64,000 nt of DNA. It comes from Gordonia sp. ABSL11-1 (GTDB lineage Bacteria; Actinomycetota; Actinomycetes; Mycobacteriales; Mycobacteriaceae). Shown piece after piece: positions 8,529 through 18,615 of this stretch. The stretch lies in contig NZ_JASXSI010000019.1 of the NCBI RefSeq assembly GCF_030315685.1, forward strand, positions 1 to 64,000. The letters run 5' to 3'. How positions within the stretch are numbered: the first letter of the stretch is position 1; each line of letters starts with the position of its first letter. Position numbers and translations under genes: made by a program. The notes below the pieces were generated by a model. It saw only the letters and a program-made list of their open reading frames with translations. It was not told the DNA's origin and made no database searches.

Positions 8529-9557
8529 TCAGCTCAGGCCCGGCGGGCACGGTGTGGAGGTGGAGTCGAGGAACCCCAGATTCCCGGGATCGGGAGTGAA
8601 CTTGTACTTCGAATCAGGCGCGTCTGCGCGGGCGATCATCGAGTCCACGGTCGGGTTGCCGATCGCATCGCGTAGCGCACGGTCCCAGGGCGACTCACCG
8701 CCGGGGCCGGGCACCATCATCGCGTCGAGCGCCTCGTTCACCTTGGTCACCGCCTCGGGATACTGCTTCGCCATGCCGATGCCGTAGTACTCGGTGGAGA
8801 ACGGCGTCCCCGCCCTCTTCAGCGCATCCTTGACGCAGGCGTCCTTCGGATAGCTCATGCCGACCAGCTTGAACTCGCCGGGGAAGAAGTTCGCATACCC
8901 GGCCAGGATCACCTCGTCGGTCGTCAGCGCGTCGACCTTGCCGCGCCGCAGCGCCTCGACGCACGACGAGTAGGAGTCGTACTCCTGCAACTGCACCGAC
9001 GGCAGCTGTGCCTTGACGTTCTGCGCGGGAGTCGATCCGGTGACCGAGCACAACTTCTTCCCGGAGTTCAGATCGGTCAGGGTGGAGATGGAGTCGTCGT
9101 CCTCGCGGACCAGCAATCCCTGGTAGTTGACCAGGTAGGGTCCGGCGAAGTCGACCTCCTTCTGTCGCGCCGCGGTGATCGAGTACGTCGCGGCGATCAT
9201 GTCCACCTCGCCATTGTCGATCAACGTCTCACGCTGTGCCGACGGTGTCTCGCGCCAACGGATCTCGGGCCGATCGACCCCGAGCGAGTCGGCGATGTGA
9301 TCGATGACGAACTCCGAGACCGAGGGGTCGAAACCGGTCACCGACTTGTCGGGGTTGCGGATGCCGAGGCCCGGCTGATCGTACTTGGTACCCAGGACGA
9401 CGGACCCGCTGCGGATCGAGTCGATCAGGTTGCGAGGGTCGGTGTTGCCGCACGCGGAGACGGTGCCCGCGAGGAGAGCGAGGGCCAGGGCGAGGACGGC
9501 GAGACCGGAGAACCGACGTACGCCGGGGTGCGATGTGGATGCTCGGGTGGCCGCCAT
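8529..9557 (-). CDS. gluB: Glutamate-binding lipoprotein GluB
   Basis: A 342-residue periplasmic-type solute-binding protein (SBP family 3), anchored as a lipoprotein. A signal peptide with a hydrophobic core (LAVLALALALLAG) ends at a lipobox with the lipidated cysteine at residue 36 (VSAC). The mature part shows SBP_bac_3 features: VLGTKYDQPGLGIRNPD, then GFDPSVSEFVIDHIA, VDMIAATYSIT and ALTTDEVILAG. It delivers substrate to GluCD. It lies 1 bp after gluA. Confidence 0.92.
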   Translation of the reverse strand: MAATRASTSHPGVRRFSGLAVLALALALLAGTVSACGNTDPRNLIDSIRSGSVVLGTKYDQPGLGIRNPDKSVTGFDPSVSEFVIDHIADSLGVDRPEIRWRETPSAQRETLIDNGEVDMIAATYSITAARQKEVDFAGPYLVNYQGLLVREDDDSISTLTDLNSGKKLCSVTGSTPAQNVKAQLPSVQLQEYDSYSSCVEALRRGKVDALTTDEVILAGYANFFPGEFKLVGMSYPKDACVKDALKRAGTPFSTEYYGIGMAKQYPEAVTKVNEALDAMMVPGPGGESPWDRALRDAIGNPTVDSMIARADAPDSKYKFTPDPGNLGFLDSTSTPCPPGLS

Positions 9558-9558
9558 G

Positions 9559-10353
9559 TCAGTGGCCCAGGATCTTCCCGAGGAAGTCCTTGGCGCGCTC
9601 GGATCTCGGTGCCGAGAAGAAGCTGTCCGGGTCGGAGTCCTCGACGATCGCGCCGTCGGCCATGAAGATCACCCGGTCGGCCGCCTTGCGCGCGAAGCCC
9701 ATCTCATGGGTGACCACCAGCATCGTCATGCCCTCCCTGGCGAGCGAGACCATGACGTCGAGTACCTCGTTGACCATCTCTGGATCGAGGGCCGAGGTCG
9801 GTTCGTCGAACAGCATGATCTTCGGGTCCATGGCCAACGACCGCGCGATCGCCACACGCTGTTGCTGACCGCCGGAGAGTTGCGCCGGGAACTTGTCTTT
9901 CTGGCTGGCGATGCCCACACGGTCGAGGAGCTCGAGTGCCCGCTTGGTGGCGTCGTCCTTGCTCTTCCTGCGCACCTTGATCGGGGCGAGGGTGACGTTC
10001 TCCAGGATCGTCTTGTGGGCGAACAGGTTGAACGACTGGAACACCATGCCGACGTCGGCACGCAGGCGGGCGAGATCCTTGCCCTCCTCGGGCAGGAGTT
10101 GCCCGCCGATGGAGATCTCACCGCCGTCGATGGGCTCGAGACGGTTGATCGTCCGGCACAGTGTCGACTTGCCCGATCCCGACGGGCCGAGCACCACGAC
10201 GACCTGTCCGGCCGGCACCTCGAGGTCGATGTCGCGGAGCACGTGCAGCGACCCGAAGTGCTTCTGGACGCCCTTCATCACGATCATCGGCGCCGCCTGC
10301 CCGGTCGTCGCATCCCCGGTCGTCACGGAATCGTCGCTCGGCGAATCGGTCAT
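9559..10353 (-). CDS. gluA: Glutamate ABC transporter ATPase GluA
   Basis: A 264-residue ABC ATPase. Walker A is GPSGSGKS at residues 56-63. The signature is [16 protein letters not shown], Walker B is [13 protein letters not shown], and the switch histidine is in [10 protein letters not shown]. The first 23 residues are a variable Thr/Ala/Asp-rich extension. It is the first gene of the gluABCD operon on the minus strand and divergent from miaB. An AAGGTGAG ribosome site precedes the ATG. Confidence 0.95.
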   Translation of the reverse strand: MTDSPSDDSVTTGDATTGQAAPMIVMKGVQKHFGSLHVLRDIDLEVPAGQVVVVLGPSGSGKSTLCRTINRLEPIDGGEISIGGQLLPEEGKDLARLRADVGMVFQSFNLFAHKTILENVTLAPIKVRRKSKDDATKRALELLDRVGIASQKDKFPAQLSGGQQQRVAIARSLAMDPKIMLFDEPTSALDPEMVNEVLDVMVSLAREGMTMLVVTHEMGFARKAADRVIFMADGAIVEDSDPDSFFSAPRSERAKDFLGKILGH

Positions 10354-10450
10354 AGACGCTCACCTTAATCGTGCCTCGCCCCTGCGTCGCGACCATCGGG
10401 TCGATCGCGAACGCCGCGAATGCCGCGCAAGGCCGATTTGCGCAGGCCAG

Positions 10451-10456
10451 TACCCT
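10451..10456 (+). promoter_or_regulatory. -10 element, leaderless miaB
   Basis: TACCCT with seven bases to GTG 10464. There is no ribosome site, consistent with leaderless transcription of miaB. Confidence 0.55.
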
Positions 10457-10463
10457 GGAAAAG

Positions 10464-12050
10464 GTGAGCATCGAGTTGTCGCAGCGGCGTGGCGCCCACG
10501 GACAGTGGTCCGGGGCGTCGGCCGATTCCACCCGCAGTTATCAGGTCCGGACGTACGGCTGCCAGATGAATGTGCACGATTCGGAGCGGATCGCGGGACT
10601 GTTGGAGGACGCCGGTTACGTTCAGGCCTCCGACGGCGGAGACGCCGACCTGGTCGTCTTCAACACGTGCGCCATCAGGGAGAACGCCGACAACAAGTTG
10701 TACGGGAATCTGTCGCATCTGGCGCCTGCCAAGGCCGAGCGGCCCGGCATGCAGATCGCCGTCGGCGGCTGTCTCGCTCAGAAGGACAAGGACGCGGTCC
10801 TGCGTAAGGCGCCGTGGGTCGACGTCGTCTTCGGCACCCACAACATCGGGTCACTGCCGGCACTGCTCGAACGCGCCCGGCACAACGAGACCGCCGAGGT
10901 GGAGATCCTCGAGTCCCTCGAGAGGTTCCCGTCGACCCTTCCCGCCAAGCGGGACTCGGCCTACTCCGGGTGGGTGTCGGTGTCGGTCGGCTGCAACAAC
11001 ACGTGCACGTTCTGCATCGTGCCGTCGCTGCGTGGCAAAGAGGTCGACCGACGCCCCGGAGACGTCCTGGCCGAGGTGTCCGCGCTCGTCGAGCAGGGCG
11101 TGCTCGAGGTGACGCTGCTCGGCCAGAACGTCAACGCATACGGCATGTCCTTCGCCGATCCTGCTCTCGGCCGACAGCGTGGGGCATTTGCCGACCTGCT
11201 CCGGGCGTGCGGGCACATCGATGGTCTCGAGCGTGTCCGGTTCACCTCTCCGCATCCGGCCGAGTTCACCGACGACGTGATCGACGCCATGGCGCAGACA
11301 CACAACGTCTGCCCGCAGTTGCACATGCCGCTGCAGTCGGGGTCCGACCGGATTCTCAAGTCGATGCGACGCAGCTATCGGCAGCGGAAGTTCCTCGGCA
11401 TCCTCGACAAGGTCCGCGCGGCCATGCCCGATGCCGCGATCACCACCGACATCATCGTCGGGTTCCCGGGTGAGACCGAAGAGGATTTTCAGCAGACACT
11501 GGATGTCGTTGCGCAAGCACGATTCTCGAGTGCGTTCACCTTTCAGTACTCGCCCCGCCCCGGGACCCCGGCCGCGACGATGCCGGATCAGGTACCACCG
11601 GAGGTCGTCGGGGAGCGGTACCGCCGACTGATCGCCCTGCAGGAAGAGATCTGCCTCGACGAGAACCGGCGGATCGTCGGGTCCGAGGTCGAACTGCTCG
11701 TCGTCGCCGATGAGGGACGCAAGTCCGCGCACACCGGACGCATGACCGGCCGAGCGCGCGACGGACGTCTGGTCCACTTCGCCACGACGGCCGGGGAGCA
11801 CGGGTATCTCGACCCGGCCGCGACGATCAGGCCCGGGGACGTGGTCACGACCCGCGTCACCGGAGCCGCACCGCACCACCTCATCGCCGATTCCGGTCCG
11901 GCGACGCATCGTCGCACCAGGGCGGGCGACGCACATGAGGCGAGTCGCATGCCCACCACGGCGCCGGTCGGCGTCGGCCTGGGTATGCCCACCATCGGGG
12001 CCGCGCCGGTCGAGCCGGTCACCGTCGGATGTTCAGGAGGATGTGGCTGA
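10464..12050 (+). CDS. miaB: tRNA-2-methylthio-N6-isopentenyladenosine synthase MiaB
   Basis: A 528-residue radical-SAM methylthiotransferase acting on i6A37 of tRNA, downstream of MiaA. The N-terminal cluster cysteines are in TYGCQMN (C33), NTCAIRE (C69) and GGCLAQ. The radical-SAM CxxxCxxC is CNNTCTFC with cysteines at 177, 181 and 184. A TRAM domain follows (about 410-480). The last 60 residues are a variable tail rich in Gly, Ala and Pro. The GTG start is supported by a TACCCT -10 placed for leaderless transcription. miaA lies about 6 kb downstream on the same strand. Confidence 0.95.
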   Translation: MSIELSQRRGAHGQWSGASADSTRSYQVRTYGCQMNVHDSERIAGLLEDAGYVQASDGGDADLVVFNTCAIRENADNKLYGNLSHLAPAKAERPGMQIAVGGCLAQKDKDAVLRKAPWVDVVFGTHNIGSLPALLERARHNETAEVEILESLERFPSTLPAKRDSAYSGWVSVSVGCNNTCTFCIVPSLRGKEVDRRPGDVLAEVSALVEQGVLEVTLLGQNVNAYGMSFADPALGRQRGAFADLLRACGHIDGLERVRFTSPHPAEFTDDVIDAMAQTHNVCPQLHMPLQSGSDRILKSMRRSYRQRKFLGILDKVRAAMPDAAITTDIIVGFPGETEEDFQQTLDVVAQARFSSAFTFQYSPRPGTPAATMPDQVPPEVVGERYRRLIALQEEICLDENRRIVGSEVELLVVADEGRKSAHTGRMTGRARDGRLVHFATTAGEHGYLDPAATIRPGDVVTTRVTGAAPHHLIADSGPATHRRTRAGDAHEASRMPTTAPVGVGLGMPTIGAAPVEPVTVGCSGGCG

Positions 12051-12688
12051 TGACCGCAGACGATGACCGCCAGACCGACCGGCCGTCGGACCCCCGGGCA
12101 CGACGAGAGTCGGATGTGGGTCGGTTCGCCGAATACGAGGGAGATCTCCGCAAGGCCGAGCGCAAAGTCGCCGGCGAGATCGACCCGGGGATGCGCGCAG
12201 TGGTGGTCGCGGTGGCAGTTCTCGTGGCCATGCTGTCGTTGGTGCTCCCGCACACCGGAACCGCCACTGGTATCGAGGTGCTGACCTTCGCGCCGGACTC
12301 GGTCGCCGAACGGGTGACCATCACGTCCAAGGTGTTCGTCTACCTGGTGGCGATCTTCGGGATCGGCGCCTCGGTCCTCGCACTGCTCACCCGGCGCTGG
12401 ATTCTCGCCTGGATCGCGCTGTGCGGCAACGCGATCGCTTGTGTGGCCGGCATGCTGGCGTGGTGGTCGCGGAACACCCCGGGCGTCGGAGGAGTGCAGC
12501 CGCCGTCGGGCGTCGGCATCGGTCTCATCGTCGGCTGGCTCGCCGTGCTGGTGCTGACCTTCCATTGGGCGCGTGTCGTGTGGGCGCGCAGCACCTACCA
12601 GCTGGCCCTCGAGGAGGAACGCCGCAAGGAGGCGGCCGCGCGCGAGGACCTCGCCCGGTCGTTGCAGCACAAACCTGGTCAGGGGTGA
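12050..12688 (+). CDS. Conserved membrane protein (Rv2732c-like)
   Basis: A 212-residue membrane protein of unknown function found next to miaB in mycobacteria. A charged cytoplasmic N-terminus (about 1-45) precedes four hydrophobic segments: AVVVAVAVLVAMLSLVL, VFVYLVAIFGIGASVLALL, ILAWIALCGNAIACVAGM and GIGLIVGWLAVLVLTF. A charged helix ends it (LEEERRKEAAAREDLA). ATG 12050 overlaps the miaB stop by one base and has CAGGAGG upstream, so it is translationally coupled to miaB. Confidence 0.8.
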   Translation: MTADDDRQTDRPSDPRARRESDVGRFAEYEGDLRKAERKVAGEIDPGMRAVVVAVAVLVAMLSLVLPHTGTATGIEVLTFAPDSVAERVTITSKVFVYLVAIFGIGASVLALLTRRWILAWIALCGNAIACVAGMLAWWSRNTPGVGGVQPPSGVGIGLIVGWLAVLVLTFHWARVVWARSTYQLALEEERRKEAAAREDLARSLQHKPGQG

Positions 12689-13310
12689 TCGGACCCGACC
12701 GGTGCCGGTCGGCCATCCGGGTGTGCTCGCCCCCTACCGCCGGGGCCGCGTCTCGGGCAGCACGACGTAGAGCCCTGACCGCCGGGCGGCTGTCGGTGGT
12801 CCGTGTGCACAGCTCGACCTGGCAACTTCCACCGTCGACGAGATCGCGATACATGACCCCGGCATGCTGGAACCGATTGGCGACCGATTCCGCGGTGATC
12901 ATTGTGTTCCCGCCCAGGGCGGCACCGTTGAAGGCCTCCTCCTCCATCGTCGCCGCCCACACGCCGTAGTCGACGGCGCGTCCACCCGGGCGCGGGTCGA
13001 TCACCCAGTACCTCGTCCATGCGCGTCCGATCCCCGCTGCGCCGACGACCGGGTATCCGTCGAGATCGTCGATCCGCAGTGAGTCCCGGACGGCCAGTTG
13101 GCTGTCGGCCGGCAGAGCGACCACCCGCTTCTCGGCGTGCACCGGCCAGGGCATCGAACCCGTTCGTGTCGTCGTAGGGCGGCCGGGCGAGGGACGCGTC
13201 GACATCGCCGTCGAGCAGCCGACTGATCTGTTCACCCCAGCTGAGTTGGACGAAGGCTAGGGTCACTCCGGGTTTCTCCCGCCGGAATCGGTCCAGGAAA
13301 CCGTCCTGGC
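12689..13310 (-). pseudogene. Frameshifted LysR-type regulator remnant
   Basis: On the minus strand, FLDRFRREKPGVTLAF (from about 13300), then SRLLDGDVDASLARPPYDD, read as the start of a LysR effector-binding domain. After NGFDAL near 13150 the frame shifts by one base. It then continues as PVHAEKRVVALPADSQLAV and later GGNTMITAESVANRFQHAG. A single extra base explains the break. The N-terminal helix-turn-helix (about 90 residues) is missing, and the C-terminal frame runs into the end of the neighbouring membrane-protein gene. What remains is about 190 codons of a regulator that cannot bind DNA. Its former target is unknown. Confidence 0.75.
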
Positions 13311-13325
13311 CGCCGTGCTGGTGAT

Positions 13326-13678
13326 GTGGACAGGCAGGCAGAAGATGGCCGTCGCCGATTGGGGCTTTGCCGGAGAGGCCCGAGTTCAGTCAGTTCGTCC
13401 CGGACGGATGTTGGGGGACAACGTCTTCGGTGCACTCGACGACGATTCCGCATCCACCCGGTCGGCGTTCGACCCCGACGGCTGGTATCTCGTCCGTCGG
13501 ACGCTGGGCGTTCGTCTGGCCCTACGACGAGAAGGTCCGGATGATCGGCGAACACGTCTACGAGGACGCCGAGTTGAAGGTGGTCACCCAGGTCGCGCCG
13601 GACGACGTCATCACCGGTGCTCGTGCGGCGCACCTGCTGTCGCCGATCATCGACAAATACCCGCTGACGCATCCCTGA
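13326..13678 (+). pseudogene. Unassigned fragment, probably decayed coding sequence
   Basis: Between the LysR remnant and the thioesterase gene no single frame looks like a normal gene. One frame reads PGRMLGDNVFGALDDDSAST and FDPDGWYLV (about 13405-13495). Another, after a shift near 13500, reads GRWAFVWPYDEKVRMIGEHV and ends LLSPIIDKYPLTHP with a stop at 13676-13678. Both pieces have coding-like composition, suggesting one broken gene. I do not recognise the family. No ribosome site or clear start is visible. Confidence 0.35.
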
Positions 13679-13807
13679 TGCCGGCACCCGGGTGACCGCA
13701 GGGCTGACCGCGTCGGCCCGGTGACAGGTGATTCGGCCTCCGCCGTCGCCCTCCGGGCGAGGGAGGAGGCCGAATCCGCCTGCGCGCGGCTGTGGTGGGA
13801 TCGTGTT

Positions 13808-14227
13808 ATGACCGACACCATCACCGTCGACGACTATCCCGCCCGCGTCACCGAGAAGGTCCGCTATGCGGACACCGATCGGCAGGGGCACGTCAACAAT
13901 GCGGTGTTCGCGACGTTCCTGGAATCCGGACGCGTCGCCGTCCTCTACGACCCGCACGCACCGCTGGCCGAACCGGGTTCCGGATTCGTCATCGCGCGGC
14001 TCGAACTGGACTTCCGGGCCGAGATGACGTGGCCCGGGGACGTGGTCGTCGGGACACGGGTCGCGACGATCGGGCGGAGTTCGGTGACGCTCGAGCAGGG
14101 GATCTTCCAAGGCGACCGCTGTGTCGCCACCGCGCGTACCGTCATCGTCTCGATGGACGAGGCGACCAGGCGGTCACGCCCGTTGCCGGAGTCGGCGATC
14201 ACCGCGCTGACCGCGTTGATCGAGTGA
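13808..14227 (+). CDS. Acyl-CoA thioesterase (4HBT hotdog family)
   Basis: A 139-residue hotdog-fold thioesterase like YbgC/FcbC. The catalytic region is RYADTDRQGHVNNAVFATFLE (about residues 18-38), with the family Asp (D22 or D24) and the HVNN motif. The later strands LDFRAEMTWPGDVVVGTRV and SVTLEQGIFQGDRCVATART complete the fold. It should hydrolyse acyl-CoA thioesters in the cytoplasm; the chain preference is unknown. ATG 13808 gives the natural start; the open frame upstream has no homology. Confidence 0.85.
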   Translation: MTDTITVDDYPARVTEKVRYADTDRQGHVNNAVFATFLESGRVAVLYDPHAPLAEPGSGFVIARLELDFRAEMTWPGDVVVGTRVATIGRSSVTLEQGIFQGDRCVATARTVIVSMDEATRRSRPLPESAITALTALIE

Positions 14228-14276
14228 GCCGCGCGTCCCGACGGTCGCGGGAACGTTCGAGCCACCTGCCGGTCGA

Positions 14277-15674
14277 TCAGCGGTCGGCGATGGCGCTGGC
14301 CGCGGCGTCGGCCCACTCTTTCCACTGGGCGGCCTGCTCGCGCAGCGTGGCGGCGTCCTTGGCCTTGCCGCGCTCATCGGCTTTGCGCGCCTGATCCTCG
14401 AGTTGTGCCGCGCGATCGGCGAACTGGGCGGCCCGGGCCTGCGCCTCGGGATCCGTGCGCTGCCACTGGGCGTCCTCGGCATCGCGCAACCGCTTCTCCA
14501 GCGCGCGTGCACGGGCCTCGAGGCTGCCCATCTGTTCGCGGGGTACCTTGCCGACCTCGTCCCACTTGTCCCGGAAGGACCGGAAATCGCGCCGCGCCGC
14601 CTCGAGATCCGACGACGGGTCGATGGTCTTCTCGGCCTCGTCCAGCAGTGCGAGCTTGGCCGCCGCGTTGGCCGCGAATTCGTTGTCGCGTTCCGACGTC
14701 GCCGCGTTGCGAGCGGAGAAGAACACGTCCTGCGCGGCTTTGAACCGCTGCCACAGCGCGTCGTCGGCGTCCCGCGGTGCGCGGCCGGCGGCCTTCCACT
14801 CGGTCAGCAACTCGCGGAACCTCGCGGACGTCGGCCCCCAGTCGGTGGAGCCGGACAGCTCCTCGGCGCGGGTGATCAGTTCTTCCTTGCGCGCCTTGGC
14901 CCCGGCACGCTCCCGGTCGAGTTCGGCGAAGTGCGCCCCGCGGCGGCGGTTGAACGCGTCGCGCGCCTTGGCGTATCGCTTCCACAAGGTGTCGTCGGTC
15001 TTGCGGTCGACGCCCTTGATGGTCTTCCATTCGTCGAGGATGGCGCGCAGACGATCGCCGGCCACCTTCCACTGGGTGGAGTCGGCGCCGATCTGTTCGG
15101 CCTCGGTGGCCAGTTCCTCCTTGCGGGCGATGGCCGCGGATCGGGCCTTGTCGCGTTCGGCCTTGATGGAGTCGGCCACCTCGTCGGCGCTGCCGACGAT
15201 CACCGTGAGTCGTTCCTCCAGTGCGGCCACATCACCGATCACCGCAGCGGTCGGGAGGGCGTCGAGAAGGTGCTTCGCCGCGGTCTGGGCCTTGCGAGGG
15301 TCGCCCGAGCGGGCCGCGAGTCGCTCCTCGAGGATCTCCACCTCGGTCGCGAGGTCGTCGAACTTCCGCGCGAAATGGGCGAGTCCGTCCTCGATCGACC
15401 CGGCCTGCCAGGAACCGATCTCCCGCTCCCCACCGCCCCTGCGCAGCCAGACGACGCCCTCGCTGTCGATCCGTCCGAACTTGTGCGGGTCACCGTGCGG
15501 TACCAGCGTCGGGACGACAGGGGCGTCGGCCGCACGTGGATGTGGGCCGGGACGTGGGCCGGGTTTCGGCCCGGGCTTGGGTGTCGGGTGCGGTACCGGC
15601 GGCGCATCGGCGTCGCCGGAAGCAGTGGCCGGCGCCGTGTCGGAGGTCGTGGTCGGATCGGTCGGATTTGTCAT
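14277..15674 (-). CDS. DUF349 coiled-coil protein (Rv2731-like)
   Basis: A 465-residue mostly helical protein with several DUF349 repeats, for example [20 protein letters not shown], then [15 protein letters not shown], then [14 protein letters not shown] with [13 protein letters not shown], and [19 protein letters not shown]. The first 50 residues are low complexity with a [15 protein letters not shown] run. The region around residues 60-85 ([20 protein letters not shown]) is a small conserved N-terminal element. The C-terminus is a Lys/Glu/Ala coiled coil. Function is not established. It is divergent from the LigB-like gene at 15890. Confidence 0.85.
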   Translation of the reverse strand: MTNPTDPTTTSDTAPATASGDADAPPVPHPTPKPGPKPGPRPGPHPRAADAPVVPTLVPHGDPHKFGRIDSEGVVWLRRGGGEREIGSWQAGSIEDGLAHFARKFDDLATEVEILEERLAARSGDPRKAQTAAKHLLDALPTAAVIGDVAALEERLTVIVGSADEVADSIKAERDKARSAAIARKEELATEAEQIGADSTQWKVAGDRLRAILDEWKTIKGVDRKTDDTLWKRYAKARDAFNRRRGAHFAELDRERAGAKARKEELITRAEELSGSTDWGPTSARFRELLTEWKAAGRAPRDADDALWQRFKAAQDVFFSARNAATSERDNEFAANAAAKLALLDEAEKTIDPSSDLEAARRDFRSFRDKWDEVGKVPREQMGSLEARARALEKRLRDAEDAQWQRTDPEAQARAAQFADRAAQLEDQARKADERGKAKDAATLREQAAQWKEWADAAASAIADR

Positions 15675-15876
15675 GTGCAGGTGCCCTCTCCCGCAGGTGT
15701 GGTGCCGCGCGTCACGGCTGCCGTTGCATCGAAACCGCGTATCGGCGGACGGTGCCGACACATGGGTCTTCCCATTCAAACAGGTCAGGGCTCGTCGTGG
15801 GGCCGCTGCCACGACATTGCGTCCGGCAGCTCGGGTATGCCACCGACTCGCCGGTCGCCTCCGGGGTGTGTTCGAC

Positions 15877-15882
15877 TACCGT
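15877..15882 (+). promoter_or_regulatory. -10 element, leaderless LigB-like gene
   Basis: TACCGT with seven bases to GTG 15890 and no ribosome site. It heads the unit containing the LigB-like gene and miaA. Confidence 0.45.
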
Positions 15883-15889
15883 CGACGTC

Positions 15890-16627
15890 GTGCTGGCGTC
15901 TGTGGTCTTCGTGCCGAGTGCTCCGCTGCTCGTGCCGGCCATCGCCGGACCGCGCGCCGACGACACTGGTCCCGTCCGGACGGCGACGCTGGCGGCAGGG
16001 CGCGGACTCGCCGATGCGGCGTCCCGCTGGGTCGCGATCGGCGCCGCGGACGCGGGTCGCAGCGGGCGCGGCCCCTCGGGGACGTTTGCACGGTTCGGCG
16101 TCGACGTGCCGGTGAGTCTGCTGGACCCGACGGAAAGCGAAGCCGACAGCGGCGCCGTCGGGATCGACCGGGACATGCCGTTGACGATGCTGATCGCCGG
16201 CTGGCTGCGCGGGGAGGTCGGCGTCGGCGAGGTGACCCCCCTGATTCTGCCTCCCGACAGCAGTGTCGACGATTGCACCCGGATCGGTGCGGATGCGCGC
16301 GCCCGGATCGATGCCGCCGTCGGACCCGTCGGCGTCCTCGTCGTCGGCGACGGCGCGACCTCGATGACCGCACGTGCCCCCGGCGGCGGGCTGCGCGCAT
16401 CGTCGATCGTCCTGCAGCAGCGGATCGTCGAAGCGCTCGCCGGGGCCGACCGTGCGGCGCTGGCCGACCTCGAAGCAGGGGAGTGTGACGCCGAAGGGGT
16501 GTCGGGACGTCCGGCCTGGCAGGTGGCGGCCGCACTGTGCGCGGACGACGACCTCGACGGTGAGCTCCGGTACGCGGACGCGCCGTTCGGCGTCGGCTAC
16601 GTCGTGGCCACCTGGACCCCGCGGTGA
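15890..16627 (+). CDS. Class III extradiol dioxygenase-like protein (Rv2728c-like)
   Basis: A 245-residue alanine-rich protein of the LigB-like family found before miaA in mycobacteria. It starts [20 protein letters not shown]. Other landmarks are [32 protein letters not shown] and [10 protein letters not shown] at the end. True LigB enzymes bind iron through two histidines and a glutamate. The N-terminal His-His motif is replaced here (PSAPLLVP), so ring-cleaving activity is doubtful. Its stop overlaps the miaA GTG by 4 bp (GTGA), so translation is coupled. Confidence 0.75.
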   Translation: MLASVVFVPSAPLLVPAIAGPRADDTGPVRTATLAAGRGLADAASRWVAIGAADAGRSGRGPSGTFARFGVDVPVSLLDPTESEADSGAVGIDRDMPLTMLIAGWLRGEVGVGEVTPLILPPDSSVDDCTRIGADARARIDAAVGPVGVLVVGDGATSMTARAPGGGLRASSIVLQQRIVEALAGADRAALADLEAGECDAEGVSGRPAWQVAAALCADDDLDGELRYADAPFGVGYVVATWTPR

Positions 16628-17571
16628 CCGTCGGCTCGCCGCCGCCGGTCGAGCCGACCGCGTCCGTCGGCCCGACACCCGTCGCCGTCGTCGGGCCGAC
16701 GGCGGGAGGAAAGTCCGACCTCGCGCTCGATCTCGCCGAGCGTCTCGGCGGAGAGATCGTCAATCTCGATGCGATGCAGCAATACCGCGGGATGGACATC
16801 GGGACCGCGAAACTGCCGATGGAGGAACGCCGCGGAATCCCGCATCACCAGATCGACGTGCTCGACGTGACCGAGACGGCCACCGTGGCGCGCTACCAAC
16901 AGGCGGCGACAGCCGACGTCGAACGGCTGCGCGCCGCCGGCCGCACCCCCGTCCTCGTCGGCGGGTCGATGATGTACATCCAGGGCCTGCTGGATGATTG
17001 GCGGTTCCCGGCGACCGATCCGGACGTGCGGGCGCGATACGAGTCGCTGCTGGACGAGATCGGGGTCACCGCCCTGCACGCCCGACTCACCGACGTCGAT
17101 CCGGGCGCGGCGGCATCCATCCTGGCCACCGACGGTCGTCGCATCGTCCGGGCTCTCGAGGTGGTCGAACTGACCGGCCTCCCGTTCGCCGCATCGGCAC
17201 CGACGATCGGTGAACCTCGGTGGCAGACCCGCATCATCGCCCTCGATCGGGACACCGCCGAACTCGACGAGCGCATCCGCCTGCGTACCCGCCTGATGTT
17301 CGAGACCGGGCTGGTCGACGAGGTCCGTGCCCTGTGTGACATCGGTCTGCGCGACGGTCTTACCGCCTCGCGAGCCATCGGTTACGCGCAGGTCCTCGCC
17401 GCTCTCCGCGGTGAGCACGACCTCGAGGCCGCCGAGGAACTGACCTTCATCGGGACCCGACGATACGTACGGCGCCAGCGGTCCTGGTTCCGTCGGGATC
17501 ATCGGATCACGTGGCTCGATGCCGCCCGCGGCGATCTCCTGTCGGCCGCCCTGCGTGCGGCGGGTCAGTGA
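16624..17571 (+). CDS. miaA: tRNA dimethylallyltransferase MiaA
   Basis: A 315-residue enzyme adding a dimethylallyl group to A37 of tRNA, the substrate later modified by MiaB. The P-loop is GPTAGGKS at residues 24-31. Other motifs are [63 protein letters not shown] and the tRNA-binding [14 protein letters not shown]. The first 20 residues are a variable extension. Start GTG 16624 overlaps the previous stop. Confidence 0.95.
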   Translation: MTVGSPPPVEPTASVGPTPVAVVGPTAGGKSDLALDLAERLGGEIVNLDAMQQYRGMDIGTAKLPMEERRGIPHHQIDVLDVTETATVARYQQAATADVERLRAAGRTPVLVGGSMMYIQGLLDDWRFPATDPDVRARYESLLDEIGVTALHARLTDVDPGAAASILATDGRRIVRALEVVELTGLPFAASAPTIGEPRWQTRIIALDRDTAELDERIRLRTRLMFETGLVDEVRALCDIGLRDGLTASRAIGYAQVLAALRGEHDLEAAEELTFIGTRRYVRRQRSWFRRDHRITWLDAARGDLLSAALRAAGQ

Positions 17572-17620
17572 GGACCACGAGGTGACGGCCGGCCGAGGAA
17601 GATCGCGCTCACCGCACCCG

Positions 17621-17626
17621 TACCCT
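17621..17626 (+). promoter_or_regulatory. -10 element before dapF
   Basis: TACCCT ends six bases before GTG 17633 and nine before ATG 17636, so dapF can be transcribed on its own as a leaderless or nearly leaderless mRNA. Confidence 0.5.
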
Positions 17627-17635
17627 GGTGGGGTG

Positions 17636-18550
17636 ATGGCACAGCCCCAGGTCGCCGAACGCCTTCGATTCGTCAAGGGCCACGGCACCCAGAACGACTT
17701 CGTCATCCTCACGGATCCGGCCGCTGCGCTGAACCTCACCGAGCCGCTCGTCACCGCGCTCTGCGACCGACGTCGAGGGATCGGCGCCGACGGTCTGCTA
17801 CGGGTGGTCCGATCGGCGGCGCTCATCGAACGAGGTGTGCTCGACGCACTGCCCGATGGTGTCGGACCCGACGACTGGTTCATGGACTACCGCAATGCCG
17901 ACGGCTCGATCGCCGAGATGTGTGGAAACGGCGTACGCGTGTTCGCCCATCATCTGCGGGCCGCCGGCCTGATGGCCGACGACCAGTTCGTCGTCGGTTC
18001 GCGTGCTGGTGCCCGACCGGTCATCGTGCACTCCCATGACGCGGTGCACGCCGACGTCACGGTCGAGATGGGTGCGGTCACCGCGGACGGCGCATCGCTG
18101 GTCCGGATCGGCGACGACGCCTACCGCGGACTCGTGGTCGACGTCGGGAATCCGCATCTCGCATGCGTCGTGCCTGATCTGACGCCGGACGCGCTCGCTG
18201 CCGTCGACTTCACGGCCGGGGTCACGCTCGACGACGAGGTCTTCCCCCACGGCGCGAACGTCGAACTCGTGACACCGGCCGGCCCGGCGGACGACGCCGG
18301 TCGTCTCCCCGCCGCGATGCGTGTCTTCGAACGCGGCGTCGGTGAGACGCGCAGTTGCGGGACGGGGCTGGTGGCCGCCGGCGCAGCCGTCCTCGCCACC
18401 CGAGACGACAAGGTCGGCACCCTGGTCATCACCGTCCCGGGAGGCCGGGTCGAGGTCGGTATCCGGGACGACGGCGCGACGCTTCGCGGACCGTCGATGC
18501 TGGTCGCCGACGGGACGCTGCACCCCGGCTGGGACCGCCCACACCGCTGA
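17636..18550 (+). CDS. dapF: Diaminopimelate epimerase
   Basis: A 304-residue cofactor-free epimerase converting LL- to meso-diaminopimelate for peptidoglycan and lysine. The two catalytic cysteines are in EMCGNGVRVF (C96) and RSCGTG (C241). Other family motifs are FVKGHGTQNDF near the start, DGLLRV, GNPHLAC and VETRSCG-like GVGETRSCGTG. ATG 17636 is preceded in frame by GTG 17633; the latter fits a leaderless start from the TACCCT -10, so the protein may have one extra residue. Confidence 0.95.
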   Translation: MAQPQVAERLRFVKGHGTQNDFVILTDPAAALNLTEPLVTALCDRRRGIGADGLLRVVRSAALIERGVLDALPDGVGPDDWFMDYRNADGSIAEMCGNGVRVFAHHLRAAGLMADDQFVVGSRAGARPVIVHSHDAVHADVTVEMGAVTADGASLVRIGDDAYRGLVVDVGNPHLACVVPDLTPDALAAVDFTAGVTLDDEVFPHGANVELVTPAGPADDAGRLPAAMRVFERGVGETRSCGTGLVAAGAAVLATRDDKVGTLVITVPGGRVEVGIRDDGATLRGPSMLVADGTLHPGWDRPHR

Positions 18551-18615
18551 CGAGGTCCCTGCCCGGGAAAACCGGATGCCTCGCGGTGTCGGCCCGTGAG
18601 ATCATGGTCCTACTC

